A stretch of DNA of 64,000 bases, from assembly GCA_017467625.1 (NCBI GenBank), contig JAFUSN010000004.1, positions 496,001 through 560,000 on the forward strand, written 5' to 3'. This stretch comes from RGIG1681 sp017467625 (GTDB lineage: Bacteria; Bacillota; Clostridia; Christensenellales; UBA1242). A model generated the notes under the pieces. The model saw only the letters and a program-made list of their open reading frames with translations. It did no database searches and was not told where the DNA came from. Of this stretch, positions 1 to 7,815 are shown one piece after another (the stretch's first letter is position 1; each line of letters starts with the position of its first letter). Both the position numbers and the translations under genes were made by a program.

Positions 1-1
1 T

Positions 2-1021
2 CTTGGAAATGGAATTGACCCACTTGACATAGTTAAAGATTATGGTGCAGACACTCTTCGTGTTGCGCTCATTAAAGATATGGGTATGGGTATGGACACC
101 AGGTTCAGTGATTATAAAGTTGATGACAGTCGAAACTTTATGAATAAGGTTTGGAATGCATCAAAGTTTATTGCAATGCATGAAGAAAGTGTTGAACTTT
201 TAAACCCAAAGAATTTTGACCTTGCTGATACACATAAGTGGATTTTATATAAAACTTATGAAATAACCGAAACTATTTTCAAAAACCTTGATAAGTTTGA
301 TGTTGGTGTTGCATTAACAAACATTGTTTCATTCACGCTTGACACATTCTGTGATTGGGCAATTGAACTTTCAAAACCAGCAATTTTTGCAGGTGGTGAA
401 GAAAAACAAAAAATGGTAAGTGTTCTTGCAGCTTGCTTTAATCAAATTTTAAAACTTTTGCATCCATTTATTCCATACACAACTGAATACATTTATCAAA
501 GAATGAATTTTGAGCATAAAGATGAATCAATAATGATAAGTCAAATTGAAACATTTGAGCAGTTTAAGGAATTTAAAAAAGATGCTGAAAAAACTGAAGA
601 ACTTGTTCTTTTGATAACAAACATTCGTAAATTTAAATTAGATAATGGTAAAAAATCTTCTGAAAAAGTAAATTTTGCATACACAACTTCAACATTTGTT
701 GAAAACCACAAGGCAATAATTGAAAAACTTGCAAATATAATCCTAGTTCCAAAAACTAATGAAGAGGGAAAAACGCTAGTTTCAAATGTTGCAGAGTTTG
801 TTTTAATTGAGGAGAAGGTTGATGCTGAAACTCAACGTGCAGTGCTTAACAAAGACCTTGAAAAAGTAAACTTTGAAATTTTGCGAAGTGAAAAAATGTT
901 AAACAATCCAGCATTCATGGCAAAGGCCCCAGAAGCCCTTGTTGCAAGCGAAAAAGAGAAACTTTCTAGAAACAACGAGCTTAAAGCTTCAATTGAACAA
1001 AAATTAAAGGAGCTTAACTAA
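2..1021 (+). CDS. valS: Valine-tRNA ligase, C-terminal part (5' end outside window)
   Basis: Class I aminoacyl-tRNA synthetase that charges tRNA-Val in the cytoplasm. The reading frame is open from base 2 and begins just after where the KMSKS loop would lie: the first residues read LGNGIDPLDIVKDYGADTLR, the typical ValS sequence that follows it. The anticodon-binding helical domain (RNFMNKVWNASKF) follows, and the last 60 or so residues form the charged C-terminal coiled coil typical of ValS. About 339 residues are visible; the catalytic Rossmann and editing domains lie upstream. The stop overlaps the next gene's ATG by one base, so the two are probably co-transcribed and translationally coupled. 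Confidence 0.95.
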   Translation, partial: LGNGIDPLDIVKDYGADTLRVALIKDMGMGMDTRFSDYKVDDSRNFMNKVWNASKFIAMHEESVELLNPKNFDLADTHKWILYKTYEITETIFKNLDKFDVGVALTNIVSFTLDTFCDWAIELSKPAIFAGGEEKQKMVSVLAACFNQILKLLHPFIPYTTEYIYQRMNFEHKDESIMISQIETFEQFKEFKKDAEKTEELVLLITNIRKFKLDNGKKSSEKVNFAYTTSTFVENHKAIIEKLANIILVPKTNEEGKTLVSNVAEFVLIEEKVDAETQRAVLNKDLEKVNFEILRSEKMLNNPAFMAKAPEALVASEKEKLSRNNELKASIEQKLKELN

Positions 1022-1395
1022 TGGAAGAAAAATACACAATGGCAGAGCTTTTGGCAATGGAAGATGAGCGTCTTGCAAGGGAAGCTGAAGAAGCTGAAAA
1101 AAGGAAAATTGAAGCAGCTGAAAAACGAAAGCAAGAAGAGGCGCTAGAAAAAGAACGCAAGCATCAAGAATATTTAGCAGAAAAAGAGCGCCGTCACCAA
1201 GAGTGGCTTGCTGAAAAAGAAAGGAGAGAAAATACTTTTGAAGATAAAACTTTAACATGTAAAAAGTGTGGAAAGGAATGGATTTGGACTGCATCAGAAC
1301 AAAAATTTTTCAAAGAAAAAGGATTTTTCCGTCCTTCAATGTGCAAAGAGTGCAGGGCAAACACAAAGGTTATAAACAATTTTCATAAAGCATAA
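1021..1395 (+). CDS. Charged coiled-coil protein with C-terminal zinc ribbon
   Basis: 124 residues. Residues 10-70 are almost entirely Glu, Lys, Arg and Ala, a single alpha-helix or coiled coil. Residues 78-112 hold a zinc ribbon with C80-x2-C83 and C108-x2-C111 around KEWIWTASEQKFFKEKG, which resembles the 'probable zinc-ribbon' family (zf-trcl type) common in bacteria. Function is unknown; nucleic-acid or protein binding is an inference. It starts on the last base of valS and is followed by a strong terminator, so it is the last gene of the valS transcript. Confidence 0.75.
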   Translation: MEEKYTMAELLAMEDERLAREAEEAEKRKIEAAEKRKQEEALEKERKHQEYLAEKERRHQEWLAEKERRENTFEDKTLTCKKCGKEWIWTASEQKFFKEKGFFRPSMCKECRANTKVINNFHKA

Positions 1396-1417
1396 AGCCT
1401 CATTTTGAGGCTTTTTT
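1395..1417 (+). terminator. Rho-independent terminator after valS operon
   Basis: Perfect 8-bp stem AAGCCTCA/TGAGGCTT with a 3-nt loop followed by a T run. The stem begins at the stop codon of the zinc-ribbon gene. Confidence 0.85.
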
Positions 1418-1534
1418 ATTTGGCATTTTAAATTTAAAAAATTTAAAAAACACAAAGCAAAAAGCATAATCAACATTTTTAGACAAAAAAATTCAAATTA
1501 ACCTAATAATCATCATTTCATAAATCACTAAATC

Positions 1535-1564
1535 TTGCTAAAAAGTTCAAAAAGATGATAAAAT
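1535..1564 (+). promoter_or_regulatory. Probable sigma-A promoter of spo0A
   Basis: TTGCTA (-35), 18-bp spacer, TAAAAT (-10), about 40 nt before the spo0A start. No obvious 0A box or sigma-H type promoter was seen in this interval. Confidence 0.45.
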
Positions 1565-1606
1565 TTTAATGCTTTTGTTAAGCAAAAAATTAAAGAGGAA
1601 GTTTTT

Positions 1607-2362
1607 ATGGAAAAGACAATTAGTTTACTAATTGCCAATGAAAAAGAAGGAGAATATGATTCCCTTATTGAAAAACTTACTGATGAAATTAGATTAGACA
1701 CAATTGACAAAACTTCAAGTGGAATAATTGCTTTGGAGTTTGCAAAAACAAAAAGTTATGACATTGCCATTGTTGATTTGGTTTTGCCGGGAATTGATGG
1801 ATTTGAAGTCATTGAACAACTAAAGAAAAAAAACAAAGGAATAAAAGTTGTTGCAACATCATCACTTTCAAATGAAATTTTTATCAACAAAGCAATGAAT
1901 TTAGGTGTAGATTATTACATGCTAAAACCAATTAGCACTGAAGTTTTTGTGAAAAGAGTAATTGACCTTGCAAATATATCGTCAAAACCAGTAACTGAGT
2001 CAAAAATTGGGCAAGATAAGGGAATTGAAGAAAAAATTACAAATATATTTATCACAGTTGGAATTCCAGCCCACATAAAAGGTTATCAGTTTTTAAGGGA
2101 AGCAATAAAACTTGCTATGGAAAATCCTGATATAATCAATTCAATAACAAAAAAATTATATCCATCAATTGCTGAGCGTTTTGACACATCTGCTTCAAAA
2201 GTTGAAAGGGCAATTAGACATGCAATTGAAGTTGCTTGGAATAGGGGAAAAATTGAAAATATAAACAGCATTTTTGGACTCACTGTTTATTCAAATAATG
2301 AAAAACCAACAAATGGTGAATTTATTGCACTTGTTGCAGACAAAATGCTTCTTGAAGTTTAA
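1607..2362 (+). CDS. spo0A: Sporulation response regulator Spo0A
   Basis: Master regulator of entry into sporulation. Residues 1-115 are a receiver domain; residues 140-251 are the Spo0A DNA-binding domain, with very close matches to the family core (GIPAHIKGY, SITKKLYPSIAERF, SKVERAIRHAIEVAWNRG, NGEFIALVADK). The phosphoacceptor is D57 and the C-terminal receiver Lys is kept (MLKP). The acidic metal-binding pair, normally Asp-Asp at positions 10-11, reads Asn11-Glu12, and the switch Thr is Ser. It has its own RBS (AGAGGAAG), a promoter upstream and a terminator over its stop codon, so it is monocistronic. The DNA-binding half makes the assignment near certain; how it is phosphorylated is open. 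Confidence 0.95.
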   Translation: MEKTISLLIANEKEGEYDSLIEKLTDEIRLDTIDKTSSGIIALEFAKTKSYDIAIVDLVLPGIDGFEVIEQLKKKNKGIKVVATSSLSNEIFINKAMNLGVDYYMLKPISTEVFVKRVIDLANISSKPVTESKIGQDKGIEEKITNIFITVGIPAHIKGYQFLREAIKLAMENPDIINSITKKLYPSIAERFDTSASKVERAIRHAIEVAWNRGKIENINSIFGLTVYSNNEKPTNGEFIALVADKMLLEV

Positions 2363-2381
2363 ACGGCTTTTGCCGTTTTTA
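2361..2381 (+). terminator. Rho-independent terminator of spo0A
   Basis: 7-bp stem AAACGGC/GCCGTTT with a TTTT loop and T tail, overlapping the spo0A stop codon. Confidence 0.8.
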
Positions 2382-2429
2382 TTTTGGTTTAGCATAATTA
2401 TTATTTAATAACTATATTTTATTTTGATA

Positions 2430-2458
2430 TTGACTTTCTAAATTATTGTTGATATAAT
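2430..2458 (+). promoter_or_regulatory. Sigma-A type promoter
   Basis: TTGACT, 17-bp spacer, TATAAT. It would give a roughly 185-nt untranslated leader before the gene at 2650; no known riboswitch motif was recognised in that leader. Confidence 0.6.
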
Positions 2459-2649
2459 TAAAATAGTTTGAGATTAACAATATGCAAATTTATTCAAAAA
2501 CTAAATTACGAAAAAAATAAACATACTACTAGAATTTGTTTTAGTTGAATGTTACTTGGGTAATGTGGCTTGATTATTTAAAATTTTTGCAGAATCGTTT
2601 TGATGAAAGAAATAAATCAAATGAAAAATGAATAGTTGGAGGAGAAGAT

Positions 2650-2976
2650 ATGAGCTTTATATCATTTAAACACATACATGCAGGCTCTAATTTTAGAGGC
2701 AAGGCACATAAGAAAAGAACAAATAAGAGAGTTAAACCGGCATCATTTTTAAGACAAGCAGAATATGATTTAGTTTTAACAGGTGATGAAAATTTTGAAG
2801 AACTTATGGCAATTCAGGAAAAGTGTGTGAGAATAATAAAAATTGAAAGTGAAAACTTAAAAAAGTATTCAAGGAACCGTGAAAAAGCAGCCCTTGCAAA
2901 GGCAAACATTGAAAAAGCTGAAGCAATTTTACAATCAAGTATGGAAATGATTAATAACATGCAAAAAGGACTTTAA
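2650..2976 (+). CDS. Small basic hypothetical protein
   Basis: 108 residues, not recognised. The N-terminal 35 residues are rich in Lys, Arg and His; residues 50-108 are predicted helical (long Glu/Lys/Ala stretch with several Met near the end). There is no signal peptide or membrane segment. A strong RBS (GGAGGAG, 6 nt from ATG) and flanking promoter and terminator support a real single-gene unit. A nucleic-acid-binding role is only suggested by the basic N-terminus. Confidence 0.65.
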   Translation: MSFISFKHIHAGSNFRGKAHKKRTNKRVKPASFLRQAEYDLVLTGDENFEELMAIQEKCVRIIKIESENLKKYSRNREKAALAKANIEKAEAILQSSMEMINNMQKGL

Positions 2977-3044
2977 AAACCAATTGTTAATAATTAGAAA
3001 AGTGAAGACAGCCAGCCGATGTTTTAATAAATGTTAAACATATA

Positions 3045-3078
3045 AAAAAGTGAACTCATTTGAGTTCACTTTTATTTT
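3045..3078 (+). terminator. Rho-independent terminator
   Basis: Stem AAGTGAACTCA/TGAGTTCACTT with a 2-nt loop and T-rich tail. It lies between the 108-residue gene and the convergent SRP RNA gene. Confidence 0.75.
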
Positions 3079-3086
3079 TTAAAAAA

Positions 3087-3353
3087 TGCTAGGCACACTT
3101 TTCGCTGCACCAAACCGAAGTGGAAACCAAGTAGCTGGCTCCTTCAAAGCTACCCCAAGGCACATAAACGATTTTGCTTAGTGCTGCTGCGGTCAAGCTC
3201 TGACACGGTTCACAAAGGTTTATTGCTTAGGACCTTGATATCAACACTGCTCGCTGGGTGCGACCTCCCATATGATGCATCTAGAAGTGCGGTCAATCCT
3301 GCTATAGTAGATCTCAGGTTACAGGGCACTACTAGCTCCCCATTTAGCCTAGC
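3087..3353 (-). ncRNA. ffs: Signal recognition particle RNA, large bacterial type
   Basis: Read on the minus strand, this approximately 267-nt segment carries the landmarks of the Bacillus-type SRP RNA: complementary ends (GCTAGGC/GCCTAGC), the Alu-domain block GTGCCCTGTAACC...CTATAGCAGG, the helix 8 block GTGAACCGTGTCAG...AGCAGCACTAAG, and TGTGCCTTGGGGTAGC on the return strand. It ends in a T run on its own strand and is preceded by a good promoter. The apical loop of helix 8 reads CUUGACCG instead of the usual CC-GGAA-GG. The RNA forms the SRP with Ffh and targets membrane proteins co-translationally. The antisense open frame on the plus strand is not a gene. Confidence 0.9.
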
Positions 3354-3359
3354 TTCTTT

Positions 3360-3387
3360 ATTATATCATAAATGCATTAAAAATCAA
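3360..3387 (-). promoter_or_regulatory. Promoter of the SRP RNA gene
   Basis: On the minus strand TTGATT (-35, at 3387-3382), 16-bp spacer, TATAAT (-10, at 3365-3360). The predicted start at about 3353 coincides with the 5' end of the SRP RNA closing helix, which supports both calls. Confidence 0.8.
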
Positions 3388-3569
3388 GTAAAAAATTTTC
3401 AAAACCAGTTTCAAAGGTGCGTGTTGTGTGATATAATTGGAAATAGGCGAAAATTATGTCGTAAAAAAGTAAGTTGCAGTTATTGCGAAAAGATTTGAAA
3501 TTTGCTAAAAAATTTATTTTAAGTTTTAAAGTTTAATTTGCATAAACTAAAAACAAACTGAAAAACATT

Positions 3570-3597
3570 TTGAAAGTTGGGCAATTTTTGTTATTAT
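3570..3597 (+). promoter_or_regulatory. Probable promoter for the CBS-domain gene
   Basis: TTGAAA, 16-bp spacer, TATTAT, 20 bp before the start codon at 3617. Apart from the SRP RNA promoter, nothing else was seen in 3388-3569. Confidence 0.55.
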
Positions 3598-3616
3598 AGG
3601 CATGTAAGGAGAGTTT

Positions 3617-4336
3617 ATGGAAGAAAATTATCCAAATGCAACGAGGTTCATTGCGGCTTACAACAGGCTTGATCAGGGCCTTCGTGACATTTATTCAATT
3701 AAGCGCACATTAACTTTTTCGGATATGGTTAGAAAAGTTGCAACAGTAAACACTGTTGTTCGTAAATTTGAAGAAGATTTAATTGATTATGGCAGGCTTC
3801 GCAACGCAATTGTTCACAGAAGTGGTGATGAAATTATTGCTGAGCCTCACATTGATGTTGTTGAAAAAATTGAAAAGATTGCAAGGTTAATCAACACACC
3901 TCCAAAAGTAATTGAATGTATAAAACCAAGAAAGGTTTTCAGTGTTTCCGGTGAAACAACTCTTAAAGAAGTTATGCTTGAAATGTATAAGAATGGATAT
4001 TCAGTTGTTCCGGTTTATATTGAGGGAACATTGGTTGGTGTTATAAACAGAAAAATGGTTGTTGATGGTATTGGAAAATTCATTGAAAGAGGGCAAGATG
4101 TTGATGATTCAATAAAAGAACCTGTTTCAAAATGTATGGACATATTTACCGAAACAAACCATTATGAAGTTGCGCCGGCAAGTTTAACAGTTGAAAATGT
4201 GCTTTATATGTTCCAACAAAACAGAAAACTTTCAAGCGTAATTTTAACTGAAAATGGAAATTACACTGAACCAGCAAAAGCAGTTGTTGTTTCAGTTGAT
4301 TTAATTGATTTAAATAATGTTTTAGATAATTATTAA
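3617..4336 (+). CDS. HEPN-like domain fused to a CBS pair
   Basis: 239 residues. Residues 1-95 are helical and contain LRNAIVHR, in which R62-N63-x3-H67 matches the RNxxxH motif of HEPN-superfamily ribonucleases and HEPN-like nucleotide-binding proteins. Residues 100-239 form two CBS repeats (SVSGETTLKEVMLEMYKNGYSVVPVY...GTLVGVINRKMVVDGI, and a second more divergent copy), which usually bind adenine nucleotides and act as energy sensors. There is an RBS (AAGGAGAG) and its own promoter; the next gene starts 10 nt after the stop, so it is probably co-transcribed with the methyltransferase. The nuclease activity and its gating by nucleotides are inference. Confidence 0.75.
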   Translation: MEENYPNATRFIAAYNRLDQGLRDIYSIKRTLTFSDMVRKVATVNTVVRKFEEDLIDYGRLRNAIVHRSGDEIIAEPHIDVVEKIEKIARLINTPPKVIECIKPRKVFSVSGETTLKEVMLEMYKNGYSVVPVYIEGTLVGVINRKMVVDGIGKFIERGQDVDDSIKEPVSKCMDIFTETNHYEVAPASLTVENVLYMFQQNRKLSSVILTENGNYTEPAKAVVVSVDLIDLNNVLDNY

Positions 4337-4346
4337 GGAATTTTTT

Positions 4347-5207
4347 ATGAAACTTGCAAGTGATTGGAAAGATTATAAGGTTTTGGCGACGGGTGATGGT
4401 GAAAAACTTGAGAATTGGAATGGAGTGATATTGCTTCGTCCAGATCCTCAAGTAATTTGGCATGCAAAAACAAATCTTTCTAAATTTAAAGGATTAAATG
4501 CATGGTATCATCGCAGTGAAACCGGTGGAGGGCATTGGCAATATTTAAAAAATACGCCAGATGAATGGATTGTATCTTATAAAAATTTAAAATTTTCATT
4601 AAAAACAATGGGATTTAAGCACACGGGGCTATTTCCTGAACAAGCTTATAATTGGGATTTAATGATTGATTTAATTAAAAAGGCTGGCAGAGAAATAAAT
4701 GTTTTAAATTTATTTGGTTACACTGGTGGTGCAACTGTTGCATGTGCTTCGGCTGGTGCAAGTGTTTGTCATGTTGACGCAGCTAAAAATATGGTTGACA
4801 GATGCAAAGAAAACATAAGGCTTTCTGGGCTTGAAAATGCAAAAGTTCGCTACATTGTTGATGATTGCACAAAGTTTGTTCAGCGTGAAATTAGGCGTGG
4901 TCATAAATATGATGCAGTAATCATGGATCCACCAAGTTATGGTCGTGGTTCAAATGGTGAAGTTTGGCGTCTTGAAGATAATTTGCATGATTTTGTTGAA
5001 CTTGTTACAGAAGTTTTAACAGAGAGGCCACTTTTTGTTTTAATAAACAGCTACACAACTGGTCTTGGTGCAACGGTTCTAGAAGATATTTTGGAACTCA
5101 CAATGAAAAAATTCAAAGGTAAAATTGAAACATATGAATTGTGCTTGCCAACAGAAGAAGGAATTAAACTTCCATGTGGAACAAGTGGAATTTTTATTGG
5201 TAACTAA
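4347..5207 (+). CDS. Class I SAM-dependent RNA methyltransferase (RlmI/COG1092-like)
   Basis: 286 residues. The N-terminal part carries LLRPDPQVIW and YHRSETGGGHWQY, features of a conserved Firmicutes methyltransferase family related to the 23S rRNA m5C enzymes. The SAM-binding loop FGYTGGAT starts at residue 123, an acidic HVDAAKNMV strand follows, and the catalytic-type motif DPPSYGRG starts at D194. INSYTTGL near residue 230 is also typical of the family. It is expected to methylate rRNA or tRNA in the cytosol; the exact base is not known. It is followed 12 nt later by a pseudouridine synthase, so the pair looks like an RNA-modification operon. Confidence 0.85.
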   Translation: MKLASDWKDYKVLATGDGEKLENWNGVILLRPDPQVIWHAKTNLSKFKGLNAWYHRSETGGGHWQYLKNTPDEWIVSYKNLKFSLKTMGFKHTGLFPEQAYNWDLMIDLIKKAGREINVLNLFGYTGGATVACASAGASVCHVDAAKNMVDRCKENIRLSGLENAKVRYIVDDCTKFVQREIRRGHKYDAVIMDPPSYGRGSNGEVWRLEDNLHDFVELVTEVLTERPLFVLINSYTTGLGATVLEDILELTMKKFKGKIETYELCLPTEEGIKLPCGTSGIFIGN

Positions 5208-5219
5208 TTGGAGAAAATA

Positions 5220-5930
5220 ATGGATATTTTATATGAAGACAATCACATAATTGTTGTAAGCAAACCACAGGGTGTTGCAAGTCAACCAGATGAAACTGGT
5301 GACAATGACATGCTAACTCAACTTAAAGCTTATGTTAAAGAAAAGTATAATAAGCCTGGTGAAGCTTGGGTTGGCGTGGTGCATAGACTTGATCGTCCAA
5401 CTGGTGGAGTTTTGGTTTATGCAAAAACCAGTAAGGCAGCTGCACGTCTTTCTGAACAACTTAAAAATGGTGAATTTGATAAAACTTATTTAGCGGTTGT
5501 TTGTGGAAAGCCAAGGGAACAAAAAGGTAAAATTGTGAGTTATCTTAAAAAAGATGAAAAAACCAACACTGCTGTAATTGTTCCACAAAGTACAACTGGT
5601 GCAAAGCGTGCTGAACTTGATTATGAGGTTTTGGAATACAACAAAGAAACAAACAGAAGTTTGGTTAAAGTTAAGTTATATTCAGGAAGAGGTCACCAAA
5701 TTAGAGTTCAAATGAAAAGTATTAAGTGCCCAGTTTATGGTGATCAAAAATATGGTGGTGAGGGAATGGATAAAGTTATGCTCAATTTGTTTGCTGCTGA
5801 ACTTTCGTTTTATCATCCAACAACAAAGCAGAAACTTGTGTTTAGGGTTTATCCACCAGAAACAGAAAGCGCATGGAATGAGTTTAACCTTGAAAAATAT
5901 CTGTCACTCAGAACAAATTATGATGATTAA
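5220..5930 (+). CDS. RluA-family pseudouridine synthase
   Basis: Converts uridine to pseudouridine in rRNA or tRNA. 236 residues, with the catalytic motif HRLDRPTGG (nucleophile D58) and the RluA-type GRGHQIRVQM and CPVYGDQKYGG blocks. No N-terminal S4 domain is present, as in short RluA/RluF-like members. The ATG at 5220 is chosen because GGAG at 5210-5213 is correctly spaced from it; an in-frame TTG at 5208 overlaps that RBS. It follows the methyltransferase by 12 nt and is closed by a terminator. Confidence 0.9.
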   Translation: MDILYEDNHIIVVSKPQGVASQPDETGDNDMLTQLKAYVKEKYNKPGEAWVGVVHRLDRPTGGVLVYAKTSKAAARLSEQLKNGEFDKTYLAVVCGKPREQKGKIVSYLKKDEKTNTAVIVPQSTTGAKRAELDYEVLEYNKETNRSLVKVKLYSGRGHQIRVQMKSIKCPVYGDQKYGGEGMDKVMLNLFAAELSFYHPTTKQKLVFRVYPPETESAWNEFNLEKYLSLRTNYDD

Positions 5931-5958
5931 TAAGAGCAAAATCATGCTCTTATTTTTA
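5931..5958 (+). terminator. Rho-independent terminator
   Basis: 8-bp stem TAAGAGCA/TGCTCTTA with a 6-nt loop followed by TTTTTATT. Confidence 0.8.
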
Positions 5959-5990
5959 TTAAAACAAGGTATAAATACTGAAAATTTCAA

Positions 5991-6011
5991 GTATTATGTG
6001 AAACATAACAT
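5991..6011. repeat. 21-bp palindromic element, copy 1
   Basis: GTATTATGT-GAA-ACATAACAT. One of four intergenic copies of GTRTTATG-N5-CATAACAY. It sits 13 nt before the next start codon and just upstream of that gene's RBS. Confidence 0.6.
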
Positions 6012-6023
6012 AGTGAGGTAATA

Positions 6024-6956
6024 ATGCAACTCCCTTTATTTATTCAGGAAAAATTAAAAACCTATTATTCATCAATTGGGAAAAATAAATTAACTGAAAC
6101 CCGAGAAACTTTAACTGGCAAATACAAGCAAAATTCTGGAACAAGTCAATCACTTATTGTTAGTAAAGATGAAAGTTTAGCATATGCAATTTCAAGAATG
6201 CCAGCAACATATTCAGTTTTAGTTAGTCTTTTTGTTGAGCTTAAAATGGAGGGTTTTTTTGAAAATATAAATTCAATTGCTGATGTGGGCTCAGGAACGG
6301 GGTCTGGTTATTTTGCGATTAAGAGCGAATTTGAAAAAATCGAAATAAATTTATATGAAATAAATGATTTAATGATTCAAGTTTTTAATGATATTTCCGG
6401 TGGAACTGCAAGTGTTCAAAAATTAAATATAATTACTGAAAAATTACCAATTTCAGCTGATTTAGTTGTTTCTAGCTATGTTCTTTCAGAACTTTCAAAT
6501 AATGATAGAATAAAGGCTTTTCAAAACCTAATTAATTCATCAAACAAGTTTGTTTTAATTGTTGATACAGGAACTCCAAAAACTTATACTGATTATATAA
6601 ACCTAATTGAAATTGCCGAGGAAAACAACATGACACTTGTTGCTCCGTGTTGCACTATTCCGTGTCCACTTAAAAATGACTATTGTGCTTTTTATGCAAG
6701 AACTGAAAGAAGTGGTGCGTTAAAAGTGTCTAAATCAGCAATGAAAAACTATGAAGATGAAAATTATTTTTATTTACTTTTTTGTAAAGATAAAATGCAA
6801 GTGGGTGGCTCACGAGTGATTAGAAGACCAGTAATTAAAGAGGGTTTAATTGAATTAAAACTATGCACTCCTGATGGAATTAAACAGGAAAAGGTAACTA
6901 GAAAAAATTTAAAGTTCAAAGCCATCAAAAAGATAAAAATAAATGAAAAAATCTAG
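6024..6956 (+). CDS. Rsm22-type small-subunit methyltransferase
   Basis: 310 residues resembling the Rsm22/METTL17 family of ribosome-associated methyltransferase-like proteins. The SAM-binding motif is DVGSGTGSGYF (from D87). The downstream Cys motif PCCTIPCPLKNDYCAFYARTERS (C209, C210, C214, C221) matches the family's cysteine cluster, known in mitochondrial homologues to bind an iron-sulfur cluster. The C-terminal basic tail (residues 285-310) fits RNA binding. It is expected to act in small ribosomal subunit assembly. RBS GTGAGG; a palindromic repeat lies just before it and another overlaps its stop codon. Confidence 0.8.
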   Translation: MQLPLFIQEKLKTYYSSIGKNKLTETRETLTGKYKQNSGTSQSLIVSKDESLAYAISRMPATYSVLVSLFVELKMEGFFENINSIADVGSGTGSGYFAIKSEFEKIEINLYEINDLMIQVFNDISGGTASVQKLNIITEKLPISADLVVSSYVLSELSNNDRIKAFQNLINSSNKFVLIVDTGTPKTYTDYINLIEIAEENNMTLVAPCCTIPCPLKNDYCAFYARTERSGALKVSKSAMKNYEDENYFYLLFCKDKMQVGGSRVIRRPVIKEGLIELKLCTPDGIKQEKVTRKNLKFKAIKKIKINEKI

Positions 6957-6976
6957 TGTTATGTTAAACATAACAT
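6956..6976. repeat. 21-bp palindromic element, copy 2
   Basis: GTGTTATGT-TAA-ACATAACAT. It begins on the last base of the preceding stop codon and lies 38 nt before the next start. Confidence 0.6.
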
Positions 6977-7014
6977 TTGAAAAAATCAGACTTTAAACCA
7001 CATTTGAGGAAGAT

Positions 7015-7815
7015 ATGAATTTTCAAATTTTAGAAAAATCACAACATGAAAATTATCTTGATTTAACTTCAAACATAAAAGAAGTTGAATTGTTTTTATC
7101 TAAAAATAAAGTTTTAAAAGTTGAGATAGATTCAAAGCTTTTAAACTTAAATCAAAAACTATATGGCTCAACAAAAAAAGAAAGTGTTTTAATTCAAAAA
7201 GACAATTTAAAAAAGATGATGAAACTTTTTCATTTCTGCAAAAAATTTGTTAGCCTAACGAAAAGGAAGAAAATTGATTTTTCAGGTGAGTTTTATGTTG
7301 AAAATCTTTCAAACAAAAAAAATAATAATGATTTTATGATTTCTTCAATGCTTGAAATTCAATTTAACACAAAAAGAAGTAATCGTTTTAAAAGAGCTTA
7401 TGAAGTTGCATGTGATTATCTTGATAGGGAAAATGAACTCAATAACATGTGTAATTTTATTGATGGGAAATGTGAAAAATATAGGAACCTTAATTTAGGC
7501 AAGAATAGTTGCTGTGCAAGTAGGTGTAAATATTTCACAAACGAGCGCTGCATGGAAAAAAGTTTAGCCTGTAAAATCTTTATGTGCAGCGATGCTGAAA
7601 ATCGTGGATTTTTCTTTGATGTAAATTCAATTCCAGTGTTAAAAAGGGAATTTGGGTTTCCTGAAAGATTTTTAAGTGCAGGGCTATTATTTAATGGTGA
7701 AGCAGCATCAATAAAGCAACTCAAATTACTAAAAATAATTTGTTTGAGTATTGCTGGAATTGTTTCAATTGCGCTAGTTTTCATTTTAGTTGAATTATTA
7801 ATACTTTTAATTTGA
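7015..7815 (+). CDS. Cysteine-cluster membrane protein, function unknown
   Basis: 266 residues. The N-terminal 140 residues have no recognised domain. Residues 146-191 hold ten cysteines (CNFIDGKC..., SCCASRCKYF..., ERCMEKSLACKIFMC), a pattern seen in uncharacterised clostridial proteins and suitable for metal or Fe-S binding. Residues 238-266 form a single hydrophobic C-terminal segment (IICLSIAGIVSIALVFILVELLILLI), so it is probably a tail-anchored protein with the Cys domain in the cytosol. RBS GAGGAAG. It lies between two genes for ribosome or RNA maintenance, but no role can be deduced. Confidence 0.7.
   Translation: MNFQILEKSQHENYLDLTSNIKEVELFLSKNKVLKVEIDSKLLNLNQKLYGSTKKESVLIQKDNLKKMMKLFHFCKKFVSLTKRKKIDFSGEFYVENLSNKKNNNDFMISSMLEIQFNTKRSNRFKRAYEVACDYLDRENELNNMCNFIDGKCEKYRNLNLGKNSCCASRCKYFTNERCMEKSLACKIFMCSDAENRGFFFDVNSIPVLKREFGFPERFLSAGLLFNGEAASIKQLKLLKIICLSIAGIVSIALVFILVELLILLI

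Noticed and set aside
1004..1379. Minus-strand open frames of 96 and 61 residues
   Set aside because: Antisense shadows of the Glu/Lys-rich zinc-ribbon gene; composition is the complement of the coiled coil.
3181..3498. 105-residue plus-strand open frame
   Set aside because: Lies antisense to the SRP RNA; no RBS, and the RNA on the other strand has its own promoter, conserved blocks and complementary ends.
5737..6021. 94-residue plus-strand frame
   Set aside because: Runs in another frame through the pseudouridine synthase gene, its terminator and a palindrome; no RBS.
7416..7784. 122-residue minus-strand frame
   Set aside because: Antisense to the Cys-cluster gene, with no RBS or promoter on that strand.
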